Below, in pieces: positions 36,626-47,299 of a DNA stretch of 64,000 bases (positions within the stretch are counted from its first letter, which is position 1; each line of letters opens with the position of its first letter). The stretch spans positions 2,230,501 to 2,294,500 of the forward strand of contig OZ025271.1 of the NCBI GenBank assembly GCA_964019165.1, read 5' to 3'. Source of the DNA: Mastigias papua. Its lineage: Eukaryota; Cnidaria; Scyphozoa; Rhizostomeae; Mastigiidae. The translations under genes and the position numbers were made by a program. Below the pieces are notes generated by a model. That model did no database searches. It had not been told where the DNA came from and saw only the letters and a program-made list of their open reading frames with translations.

Positions 36626-37531
36626 GTAAGGTCTTTGCTGAGTTCTATTTTACATCCCTAATTCCTGCTTGTCTGTTTACATGACACATATCAACTGCTA
36701 TGCAAACACTTACACGTTAGAAAGTCAGTACCTTCAAATACATTTTATCATGACAATATATTGCAGTGGGTGTAAAGTTTAATAAGACATAGAATAACGA
36801 GACATTTCATGCTTCAACGTCCATTGATAAAAATATCAATTTTCAACATCAATTTTAATCAATGAACATTGAAACATGAAGCATTTGATCCTCTAATAAC
36901 ATGGAGCTTCTGTGTGGATATAGCAAGACTCCAAAAGTTGCCAGTTAAGGACGGGTATTCAGGAAATTCATGTTACTAGCAAGGCGTAAAATTTTGCCTT
37001 CACTGCCATGTTGCATCAAAAATGCATGAGAAATGAACATCGTTTTGATCCTTCACATGGCAAATGAATCACTGTAAACTGGTCTCCGTAGATTTTCAGT
37101 GCAGCTACATTATGTTCAAATATTTCATCTGATAGAAAGTCCATAATTCCTTAAAATACCGCTATTATGACTGCTCATTGGAAATTACATACTTCACATT
37201 AGCATATGCAGGTTGGCTTACAACTGGTTAAATCTGCTGACTTACGGGGTGCTTTTAACAGTAAGCAAGTGTGGTACAAAGCATGGAAGTATTTTGTGGT
37301 TATAGGTACATACTTCTATTTAGATAGCTTAAACGTAAACATTAAAAACCATCCAATCAAGAGAGTACTACAACCATTTGCTGCATAGAATGATCTGAAG
37401 CACAAACTGATGTTGTCATACTAAATGGATATAAATGCTTGATGAAACAGTGTCAAGCAAGTAGTTTAAAGAATCCATTATAATTTTTGCAGCAATTCTC
37501 TATTAATAAGAACTGAATTGATTAATTTTAG

Positions 37532-37609
37532 CTTACCTCGGACTACGTTGAACTGCTTGGTGATGGAGAGTATGACCAACTTGTACAAACTACGCCAAGA
37601 GAGAATTTG
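37532..37609 (+). CDS. Array exon 2 (YVEL / YDQL type)
   Basis: 78 nt, phase 0. Encodes LTSDYVELLGDGEYDQLVQ followed by TTPRENL. Two YxxL motifs are separated by five residues, like a compact ITAM. Splice sites TTTTAG and GTAAGG match the other units. Confidence 0.65.
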
Positions 37610-38431
37610 GTAAGGTCATTGCTAAGTTTTCTTTACATCCCTATTTCTTGCGTGTCCGTCTACATGACATATATCAACTGCTATGAAATCATTTAAACGG
37701 TGGAAAGTCAGTACCTTCAAATACATTTTGCTTTCTAATAACATGGACCTTCTGTGTGGATAGGGGAAGATTCCACAATGTGCCACATCAGCAAAGCTAT
37801 TCAAATCTGCACATTACTGGCAATATGCACAATGTTGACCTGGCTGTCATGTTGCATCCTTATAGCATGAGAATTGGACATCATTTCGACTCATCATGTG
37901 ACATATATGAACCATTTTACACTGTTCTCCATAGATCTTTAGTGCAAATACATTATTGTCATTTGTTTTATCTGATAGAATGTCCATATTTCTTTAAATT
38001 ACTGCTGTCATAACTGTTCAATGGAGATTATACATAATCAAATTAAAAATGACAGAAAGTTTTATCTCACATACTTTGGATTACATGGACTACGCAATTT
38101 GGTATATGTAGGTGGGCTTACAATTGGGTAAATCTGCTGACTTACGGGGTGCTTTTAACAGTAAGCAAGTGTGGTACAAAGCATGGAAGTATTTTGTGGT
38201 TATAGGTACATACTTCTGTTTAGATAGCTTAAACGTATATATTAAAAACTATCCAATCAAGAGGGTACTACAACCATTTGCTGCATAGAATGATCTAAAG
38301 CACAAACTGATGTTGTCATACTAAATGGATATAAATGCTTGATGAAGCAGTGTCAAGCAAGTAGTTTAAAGAATCCATTATAATTTTTGCAGCAATTCTC
38401 TATTAATAAGAACTGAATTGATTAATTTTAG

Positions 38432-38509
38432 CTTACTTCTGAGTACGCTGAAGTGCTTGGTGATGGAGAGTATGACCAACTTGTACAAACTACGCCAAGA
38501 GAGAATTTG
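38432..38509 (+). CDS. Array exon 3 (YAEV / YDQL type)
   Basis: 78 nt, phase 0. Core motif SEYAEVLGDGEYDQL; the first tyrosine motif is YAEV instead of YVEL. The following intron diverges from the next unit after about 38590, where a different version (ACTGAAAGGCTGAAG) appears, also seen in unit 7. Confidence 0.65.
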
Positions 38510-39334
38510 GTAAGGTTATTGCTAAGTTGTCTTTATATCCCTATTTCTTGCGTGTCCGTCTACATGACATATATCAACTGCTATGCAATCACTGAAAGGC
38601 TGAAGTCAGTACCTTCAAATACATTATGCTGTCTATTGACATAAAACTCATGTGTGGATAGAGGAGGATCCCACAAGTTCCTACTTAAGCAAAGGTCTTC
38701 ACAAAATGCACATCACTGGCAATGAGCAAGATGTTGCTTTGACTGTTATGTTGCATCCTTACTGCATGAGAGATGAACATCGTTTCGATCAAACCCGTGG
38801 CATATATTAACCACTGTAAATTGGATTCCCTAGATCTTCGGTGCAAATGCATCATATTCATATGTTTCAGCTGATAGACCGTGTAAAAGTTCTTAAATTA
38901 CTGCTGTAATGACTGTTCAATTGAGATTTTATACAGCCATGTTAACAGTGAAAGACTATGAGTTCTATCTCACATACTTTGGATTACATGGACTACGCAA
39001 TTTGGTATATGCAGGTGGGCTTAAAATTGGGTAAATCTGCTGACTTACGGGGTACTTTTAACAGTAAGCAAGTGTGGAACAAAGCATGGAAGTATTTTGT
39101 GGTTATAGGTACATACTTCTGTTTAGATAGCTTAAACGTATATATTAAAAACTATCCAATCAAGAGAGTACTACAACCATTTGCTGCATAGAATGATCTA
39201 AAGCACAAACTGATGTTGTCATACTAAATGGATATAAATGCTTGATGAAACAGTGTCAAACAAGTAGTTTAAAGAATCCATTATAATTTTTGCAGCAATT
39301 CTCTATTAATAAGAATTGAATTGATTACTTTTAG

Positions 39335-39412
39335 CTTACTTCTGAGTACGCTGAAGTGCTTGGTGATGAAGAGTATGACCAACTTGTACAAACTACGCCA
39401 AGAGAGAATTTG
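39335..39412 (+). CDS. Array exon 4 (YAEV / YDQL type, Gly to Glu variant)
   Basis: 78 nt, phase 0. Core motif SEYAEVLGDEEYDQL: the glycine before the second tyrosine motif is Glu, making it more acidic. Exon sequence is otherwise that of exon 3; its downstream intron is like that of unit 2. Confidence 0.65.
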
Positions 39413-40234
39413 GTAAGGTCATTGCTATGTTTTCTTTACATTCCTATTTCTTGCGTGTCCGTCTACATGACATATATCAACTGCTATGAAATCATTTACA
39501 CGGTGGAAAGTCAGTACCTTCAAATACATTTTGCTTTCTAATAACATGGACCTTCTGTGTGGATAGGGGAAGAATCCACAATGTGCCACATCAGCAAAGC
39601 TATTCAAATCTGCACATTACTGGCAATATGCACAATGTTGACCTGGCTGTCATGTTGCATCCTTATAGCATGAGAATTGGACATCATTTCGACTCATCAT
39701 GTGACATATATGAACCATTTTACACTGTTCTCCATAGATCTTTAGTGCAAATACATTATTGTCATTTGTTTTATCTGATAGAATGTCCATATTTCTTTAA
39801 ATTACTGCTGTCATAACTGTTCAATGGAGATTATACATAATCAAATTAAAAATGACAGAAAGTTTTATCTCATATACTTTGGATTACATGGACTACGCAA
39901 TTTGGTATATGTAGGTGGGCTTACAATTGGGTAAATCTGCTGACTTACGGGGTGCTTTTAACAGTAAGCAAGTGTGGTACAAAGCATGGAAGTATTTTGT
40001 GGTTATAGGTACATACTTCTGTTTAGATAGCTTAAACGTATACATTAAAAACCATCCATTCAAGAGAGTACTACAACCATTTGCTGCATAGAATGATCTA
40101 AAGCACAAACTGATGTTGTCATATTAAATGGATATAAATGCGTGATGAAACAGTGTCAAGCAAGTAGTTTAAAGAATCCATTATAATTTTTGCAGCAATT
40201 CTCTATTAATAAGAACTGAATTGATTAATTTTAG

Positions 40235-40312
40235 CTTACCTCGGACTACGTTGAACTGCTTGGTGATAGAGAGTATGACCAACTTGTACAAACTACGCCA
40301 AGAGAGAATTTG
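40235..40312 (+). CDS. Array exon 5 (YVEL / YDQL type, Gly to Arg variant)
   Basis: 78 nt, phase 0. Core motif SDYVELLGDREYDQL: an Arg replaces the glycine. Unit nearly identical to unit 6. Confidence 0.65.
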
Positions 40313-41133
40313 GTAAGGTCATTGCTAAGTTTCTTTACATTCCTATTTCTTGCGTGTCCGTCTACATGACATATATCAACTGCTATGAAATCATTTACAC
40401 GGTGGAAAGTCAGTACCTTCAAATACATTATGCTTTCTAATAACATGGACCTTCTGTGTGGATAGGGGAAGAGTCCACAATGTGCCACATCAGCAAAGCT
40501 ATTCAAATCTGCACATTACTGGCAATATGCACAATGTTGACCTGGCTGTCATGTTGCATCCTTATAGCATGAGAAATGGACGTCATTTTGACTCATCATG
40601 TGACATATATGAACCATTTTACACTGTTCTCCATAGATCTTTAGTGCAAATACAGTATTGTCATTTGTTTTATCTGATAGAATGTCCATATTTCTTTAAA
40701 TTACTGCTGTCATAACTGTTCAATGGAGATTATACATAATCAAATTAAAAATGACAGAAAGTTTTATCTCACATACTTTGGATTACATGGACTACGCAAT
40801 TTGGTATATGTAGGTGGGCTTACAATTGGGTAAATCTGCTGACTTACGGGGTGCTTTTAACAGTAAGCAAGTGTGGTACAAAGCATGGAATTATTTTGTG
40901 GTTATAGGTACATACTTCTGTTTAGATAGCTTAAACGTATACATTAAAAACCATCCATTCAAGAGAGTACTACAACCATTTGCTGCATAGAATGATCTAA
41001 AGCACAAACTGATGTTGTCATATTAAATGGATATAAATGCGTGATGAAACAGTGTCAAGCAAGTAGTTTAAAGAATCCATTATAATTTTTGCAGCAATTC
41101 TCTATTAATAAGAACTGAATTGATTAATTTTAG

Positions 41134-41211
41134 CTTACCTCGGACTACGTTGAACTGCTTGGTGATAGAGAGTATGACCAACTTGTACAAACTACGCCAA
41201 GAGAGAATTTG
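41134..41211 (+). CDS. Array exon 6 (YVEL / YDQL type, same as exon 5)
   Basis: 78 nt, phase 0, with the same DYVELLGDREYDQL core as exon 5 and almost identical intron on both sides, pointing to the most recent duplication in the array. Confidence 0.65.
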
Positions 41212-42032
41212 GTAAGGTCATTGCTAAGTTTCTTTACATTCCTATTTCTTGCGTGTCCGTCTACATGACATATATCAACTGCTATGAAATCATTTACACG
41301 GTGGAAAGTCAGTACCTTCAAATACATTTTGCTTTCTAATAACATGGACCTTCTGTGTGGATAGGGGAAGAGTCCACAATGTGCCACATCAGCAAAGCTA
41401 TTCAAATCTGCACATTACTGGCAATATGCACAATGTTGACCTGGCTGTCATGTTGCATCCTTATAGCATGAGAAATGGACGTCATTTTGACTCATCATGT
41501 GACATATATGAACCATTTTACACTGTTCTCCATAGATCTTTAGTGCAAATACAGTATTGTCATTTGTTTTATCTGATAGAATGTCCATATTTCTTTAAAT
41601 TACTGCTGTCATAACTGTTCAATGGAGATTATACATAATCAAATTAAAAATGACAGAAAGTTTTATCTCACATACTTTGGATTACATGGACTACGCAAAT
41701 TGATATATGCAGGTGGGCTTTCAATTGGGTAAATCTGTTGACTTACGGGGTGCTCTTTACAGTAAGCAAGTGTAGTACAAAGCATGGAATTATTTTGTGG
41801 TTATAGGTACATACTTCTGTTTAGATAGCTTAAACGTATATATTAAAAACCATCCAATCAAGAGAGTACTACAACCATTTGCTGCATAGAATGATCTAAA
41901 GCACAAACTGATGTTGTCATACTAAATGGATATAAATGCTTGATGAAACAGTGTCAAGCAAGTAGTTTAAAGAATCCATTATATTTTTTGCAGCAATTCT
42001 CTATTAATAAGAACTGAATTGATTAATTTTAG

Positions 42033-42110
42033 CTTACTTCTGAGTACGCTGAAGTGCTTGGTGATGGAGAGTATGACCAACTTGTACAAACTACGCCAAG
42101 AGAGAATTTG
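42033..42110 (+). CDS. Array exon 7 (YAEV / YDQL type)
   Basis: 78 nt, phase 0. Core SEYAEVLGDGEYDQL, same as exon 3; the downstream intron also matches unit 3. Last recognisable array exon; the repeat fades after about 42480. The next exon in phase is not identified with certainty. Confidence 0.65.
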
Positions 42111-42721
42111 GTAAGGTTATTGCTAAGTTGTCTTTATATCCCTATTTCTTGCGTGTCCGTCTACATGACATATATCAACTGCTATGCAATCACTGAAAGG
42201 CTGAAGTCAGTACCTTCAAATACACTATGCTGTCTAATGACATAAAACTCATGTGTGGATAGAGGAGGATCCCACAAGTTCCTACTTAAGCAAAGGTCTT
42301 CACAAAATGCACATCACTGGCAATGAGCAAGATGTTGCCTTAACTATCATGTTGCATCGTTACTGTATGAAAGATGAACTTCGTTTCGATCCATCCCGTG
42401 GCATATATTAACCACTGTACATTGGACTCCCTAGATCTTCAGTGCAAATCCAATATCTTCATATATGTCAGCTTATCTACCGGCCTTATTTCCTGAAATT
42501 ACTGCTGTAATGACTGTTAATTGGAGATTTTACACAGTCATCGTAACAATGAAAGACTTTGAGTTTCATCTCACATGCTTCAGATTAAATGGAACACACA
42601 TTGTGGTATATACGGATTAGTTGAAAGTTGGGCAACTTTGCTAACATATGGGGTTCTTTTTGACAGTTAGCACGTGTGGTTGTGCCTGTCCAATAGCAGA
42701 TTGATGACTGCAGTCTGACAA

Positions 42722-43117
42722 TTGAGAAAATTTCACTTAGTACCTATCCTCCTAGTATATGTCTACTGTAACACCAAGGATATTTATCATGTAGTAAAGT
42801 CTACTCATCATAGTAAATCCAAGAGTGTCCAAACAGGGTGTTGTTGTGACAACTCAAACTTAGACAAGGATGATGTCGTGTCCATTGTATACTTCTGGTC
42901 AGTTGGCATGTTTATGAGCAGAGCTGCAACAGTTCTGGGACTCTGCAATCTGACCATCATTGATTGGTACAATTTTCTGCGAGAGGAATGTTCTGCAAAA
43001 TTACTCCGAATGCCCATTGCTGACAAGATGCTGGGTGGTCTACTCATCATAGACTGGTTAGGAATCCTGCTGTTTTCCTTCGCGGATGCTGTTTTTTCGT
43101 TTTTCAACGTCACTTAA
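42722..43117 (+). pseudogene. Merlin/ISXO2-like transposase remnant
   Basis: A 131-codon frame includes DDVVSIVYFWSVGMFMSRAA, then TIIDWYNFLREECSAKLLRM and PIADKMLGG. The Y.WS.....R.A.....S..TI.DW.NF.RE.C...L sequence resembles the helix-turn-helix part that precedes the catalytic domain of ISXO2-like (Merlin) transposases, where IGGPG normally follows. The catalytic part is absent; the last 25 residues are hydrophobic and unlike the family. It lies just beyond the exon array. Confidence 0.45.
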
Positions 43118-43277
43118 TGACGAGCCGGTGAAATCCACTGAAGTATTAGATGTGCCAAGAACTGCCTAGCAAAATTTGTGGAAGTTTTGAATTAAATAAT
43201 GATCGGAAAACTTATCTAAAGTGTAGAAACAAGGACTAATCTAATGTTAACGCTTGTCAATTTCTTCACAAGTCAAA

Positions 43278-43554
43278 CAATGCCTGCCAAAAGTCTTGGA
43301 ACACTTGCTATGATTTACGCTATAGATGAGCTATAGCATCCCCTCCCCCGTTAAACAATGTTGTATGAAGCAAATATGGGCAACTCGAAGGCCAAAAGTG
43401 ATGCGTGTTTTTAAAGCTACTGGTCTCCGCTATCCAATCAACATTGTTTCAGGGGGGGAGGGGGTCTACATTTTAAGTGGTGTCAAGGAGAAGCGGCAGG
43501 AGTCGGAAATCGATACAATTGTGTGGGTGTTCCAACTACTTTTGGCAGGCATTG
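43278..43554. mobile_element. Tc1-like MITE, copy A (277 bp)
   Basis: Perfect 17-bp terminal inverted repeats CAATGCCTGCCAAAAGT; with one gap the match extends through TTGGAACAC. The internal 77-codon frame is not a recognisable protein. Copy B at 45965 has the same length and, by eye, the same sequence. No clear target duplication is visible at either copy. The TIR resembles Tc1/mariner ends, but the call is tentative. Confidence 0.65.
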
Positions 43555-44721
43555 TCTGAATCTCATATTTAAGGAGGACAGGTAGAGTTGCAACGATGGA
43601 TCATACTAATAGGTTATCGAGGGTGCTGATTTCATTTTTAGCGGAATCAGAGCCATATCTCAACCGGATCATTAGCTTTCGTGCTAATTTGATATCTTTA
43701 TATGCAGTTTATTGACGAAAATTCAGCAAAATGTCTAGAAATTTCAACTATAGTACAAATGCTGTCCAAAATAATTGAAATGCACTGCGATCACCTCCTC
43801 TTCATATTATTAGCATATATCGGACATATGGGTAGAATTCTTAGATAAACAGCAAAGAAAATAAATAAACAAGTTATACGTTTTTGTGTCATTGGGGTAT
43901 CTAAAAGTGTATACCTTGCAGTACATTACTAGTACAAGTGAGGTAACTGTAACTGATAATAAGTAAACCTTATTTTTTATATATCGTTAAAATTATGTAG
44001 GAAGTTTCGAGCCTGCAACTTTTGCGCTCAAAGAATTGCCTTTTAAATAACAACCTGAGCTACATCAACTGGAAGCGAAATCTGTCCTCTCATGAGATGG
44101 GGGATAAAAGCTGAGCCGTTACAAAGCTGAATATTTATATTTTACCGCATTTCCATATTGTACCAGTTAAGAAAACATTAATAGTAAGCGTAGAAGACTA
44201 TTTCAGACTCTCATGACACTGCAATGTCCTTATAACTATGCAGGAATAGTGTGAACAAAGCTGATTTAATTGCCTACAGTAACGCTGGCACTGAGGTAGT
44301 AGGCAGAAACAAGTTCTCCCCTGCAATATTCCAATCCTTTCAGTCTGTTACAGCATCAGGAGTTATATTCAATCAGTCCAGTGTATGAAGCAGCATAAAA
44401 CTGACAGTTGCCACTTTTATATGCCGTGCTATTAGAGAGGACACAAAGATACTTCCATCTTACCCCACCAAACGGCCGAATATCGCTCCGTAATAAACGA
44501 TCGGGAAATAGAAATCATTAGAAATCATCACTGTTCCTGGAAAACTTTCCGATTTCATGCACGATGTTGATATTCAAAGCCAGAAAGCAGCTATATCCTG
44601 TGAATATTGTTGCGCAACATTACTACTACAATAACTATGTCATCAACTCCACAGACACGTAATTGTCCTTCGCAGTTTGCACGCTTCGCATGACTTCATC
44701 TTTGTACACAATGGCTACGAG

Positions 44722-45125
44722 CAACGGTCTACAACGGTCTACACTTTCTATAACTCCCACTGTCCCTTCCAGTGAGAAGTATTACCCCAAAAATGGTTCC
44801 CAAACGTTGTGCTTTATGTGCTAGTATGTGCATGTTGTGTATTCTCTGCCGAATAATGAGCATTTTCAGCAAAATTAGCAAATATCTCAACGGTCTACAC
44901 TTTTTTGAAAATAAATTTGACCTAGTATTAAACTATTTCACAAAAAGTGTAGACCGTTGACGTTTTCATCTTTTCCTCGGCAATGGTACAATAACTGTAC
45001 GCAATCTATTGCAGGTGAAATACTCGTTAGAAAAGCTATCTTGTGCATAGTTCTCAATGTCGAAATCTCTACCACAAGATTTATTTTCATTTTCCAAAGT
45101 TTGTAGACCGTTGTGTAGACCGTTG
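44722..45125. mobile_element. Palindromic element built of CAACGGTCTACA motifs
   Basis: The left end has CAACGGTCTACAACGGTCTA and the right end the reverse complement (...TGTAGACCGTTGTGTAGACCGTTG), each with two copies of the motif. A second, inner inverted repeat with the same motif spans 44888-44959. In all there are six CAACGGTCTACA motifs in symmetric arrangement. It has no coding capacity and is likely a MITE; superfamily unknown. Confidence 0.55.
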
Positions 45126-45276
45126 AGATTGTCGGCCATGACGTCAGTCATTATGCAAGTCAGCAGCCTCGATACTAAGAAGAGGGTTTCTATACCTGTA
45201 ACATTCATGGATCGGGCTCCTTCTAGAATAGGCACATTCACACAAGGAAAAGCAGAGGAACGCACCCCCTCCATTA

Positions 45277-45295
45277 TATATATATATATATATAT
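45277..45295. repeat. Short TA repeat with a TATATTTATA-rich tract to about 45480
   Basis: Alternating TA followed by about 180 bp of degenerate TATATTTATATA sequence. Confidence 0.8.
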
Positions 45296-45964
45296 CGTGT
45301 ATATGAACATATAGATATTAATATAGGTATCAACATATATATAAAATATATATATTTATTCATATATATTTATATATATTTGTTTAAATGTATATTTATA
45401 TATAAAGGTATTTGCCTATATTTCTGTATATTTATTTATACTTATATTTTTATATGTATATTTATCTATACATGGCTATACTTTAAATCCCCATGGCAGA
45501 TCTAGCTGATCAGCTTGAGTTAAAAATCAAATAAAATAGAAAACAGATGCAATACGCCAGTCAATACTTGATTGAAGGCCTAAAGCTTACCTATTGCTTA
45601 GACAATGGTGCATTGTTGCTACTGTAAGATCAATTATAGGTAAACGACTCCGCAACTCTATTATCGAAATACACAAAGAAAAGGTGTAATCAAGTCGATA
45701 TCTTCTTTTCATATGCAGGTAGAGAGGTTAACTATTTATTTCATTTGTGAATTTACTTCCTTCATTTACAATTCATTAGCAAAGAAACATGACATCATAA
45801 TCATCATTGAATTTAAGGGATTTGTCAAGCCCCCTGCCAGTATCTCGGTAAGGTGTTACCTAATTGAGATTTCGTCAGCGGAAATGAAATCAGCGCCCTC
45901 AATTACCCCATGTTTGGGAAAGGTTGTACGGCTGTATCGTATAGGTTCGAATATAAAATTCAGA

Positions 45965-46241
45965 CAATGCCTGCCAAAAGTCTTGGAACACTTGCTATGA
46001 TTTACGCTATAGATGAGCTATAGCATCCCCTCCCCCGTTAAACAATGTTGTATGAAGCAAATATGGGCAACTCGAAGGCCAAAAGTGATGCGTGTTTTTA
46101 AAGCTACTGGTCTCCGCTATCCAATCAACATTGTTTCAGGGGGGGAGGGGGTCTACATTTTAAGTGGTGTCAAGGAGAAGCGGCAGGAGTCGGAAATCGA
46201 TACAATTGTGTGGGTGTTCCAACTACTTTTGGCAGGCATTG
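45965..46241. mobile_element. Tc1-like MITE, copy B (277 bp)
   Basis: Same TIRs and length as copy A at 43278, 2.7 kb away and in the same orientation. The open frame that leaves its right end (to 46508) is not recognised; it includes TGLFLPANNVFMEQKFVEKC and may be part of an older element. Confidence 0.65.
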
Positions 46242-46689
46242 AAGCATCACAGTAGAAGTAATGGAGAAGATGTAGCTGCAATCATATTGCTTTGTATAGC
46301 ATTAGTTAAAAATAATTCAAATCTTCATGGTACAGGATTGTTCTTGCCAGCTAACAATGTGTTCATGGAGCAGAAATTTGTGGAAAAATGCTTTACAGTA
46401 CTCAAGTTTATCCCAGGATACCGGTTGTGCTCATTTGAATCAGTATCATCTAATGAAATTTTTGAAAGTGGCGATACTTCAACATTTTTCATTTCAGTGG
46501 TTCATTGACTAAAATCCATTTATAACAATACCTTGACTCAAAATCATGTTGGTAAACTGACTATGAACCTTTTGTACATATGTGTAAGGTGCATCTTATA
46601 AAAATTGAAATCACCTAGAAATGTGAACCTTGAGACCCTTTAGGGTGATATTGCTATATATGGTCATCTTGGCCTAAAGCACATTATTT

Positions 46690-47100
46690 AACATATGTCT
46701 GCTCGTATATGTATAAACTCTAATTCTAAAATGAAAAGTGATTCGGCAATAGGACAACATCTTATTACAAATCCAGAATGCGCCAAAACATATACAGACG
46801 CTAATTTTCCTATCATTGGGCAAGCAAGATCGTCCTTTCATTTAGTTGTTTTGGAGTCAGTTTACATTAAGACTCAAAACCCAGTCTTGTGTAAACAAAA
46901 AGAGTTCGTTTTGTCACTTGGACTCTTCAAGTAAACAATAGTGAATAGGTGCCTCATAGCCAAACTTACGGTCGTTATCTGACGTTTCATGCTCTGACGA
47001 GTGTCGGACTAAAAAGTCTTTTCAGTATGTCTAAAACTTGGTACCGCTTTTTTGAACTGTAGTGAAGTTCTATAGTACCAACAGATTTTTCACAGGAATA
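46690..47100 (+). pseudogene. Penelope-like GIY-YIG C-terminal fragment and trailer
   Basis: The frame contains MKSDSAIGQHLITNPECAKT, then IIGQARSSFHLVVLESVYIK and TQNPVLCKQKEF, ending at 46934; it is a sister of the fragment at 10602-10883. Downstream, ACGTTTCATGCTCTGACGAG and TACCGCTTTTTTGAACTGTA are shared with the other fragment's trailer. RT is missing. Confidence 0.7.
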
Positions 47101-47299
47101 ATGTACCCAAATATGATAAAAGCAGTTTGCAGCCCTTGTTCTTCATTAGTGCTAAGCAATGTAGCTGGACTGATACAAATGAATATTATTAAAATTTTAG
47201 TATCATGGACAAAATCACTTTTTGGAATCATAGTCGATTCCCCAATTGTATTTTCTATTAATGAATTATTAGTAAATACAAATTCCTAGTAAGACCAAT

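Larger units (their letters stand above)
36500..42690 (+). repeat. Tandem array of ~900-bp units, each holding one 78-nt tyrosine-motif exon
   Basis: Exon starts are at 36548, 37532, 38432, 39335, 40235, 41134 and 42033, giving spacings of 984, 900, 903, 900, 899 and 899 bp. Introns as well as exons are repeated; neighbouring units are close to identical by eye, and units 5 and 6 differ by only a few bases. The first unit and the right edge (beyond about 42480) are diverged, as expected when an array grows by unequal crossing-over from the middle. Each unit has the same acceptor (TTTTAG) and donor (GTAAGG). Confidence 0.9.

Noticed and set aside
37206..41614. Recurrent 60-86 codon ORFs (for example those beginning MDRGR or MNSFADVAHCG)
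   Set aside because: They lie in the introns of the ~900-bp units or antisense to them and recur because the unit is duplicated; several copies carry stops.
36500..42690. Satellite DNA or CRISPR-like array
   Set aside because: The ~900-bp units contain a conserved, frame-maintained exon with splice sites, and there are no short spacers.
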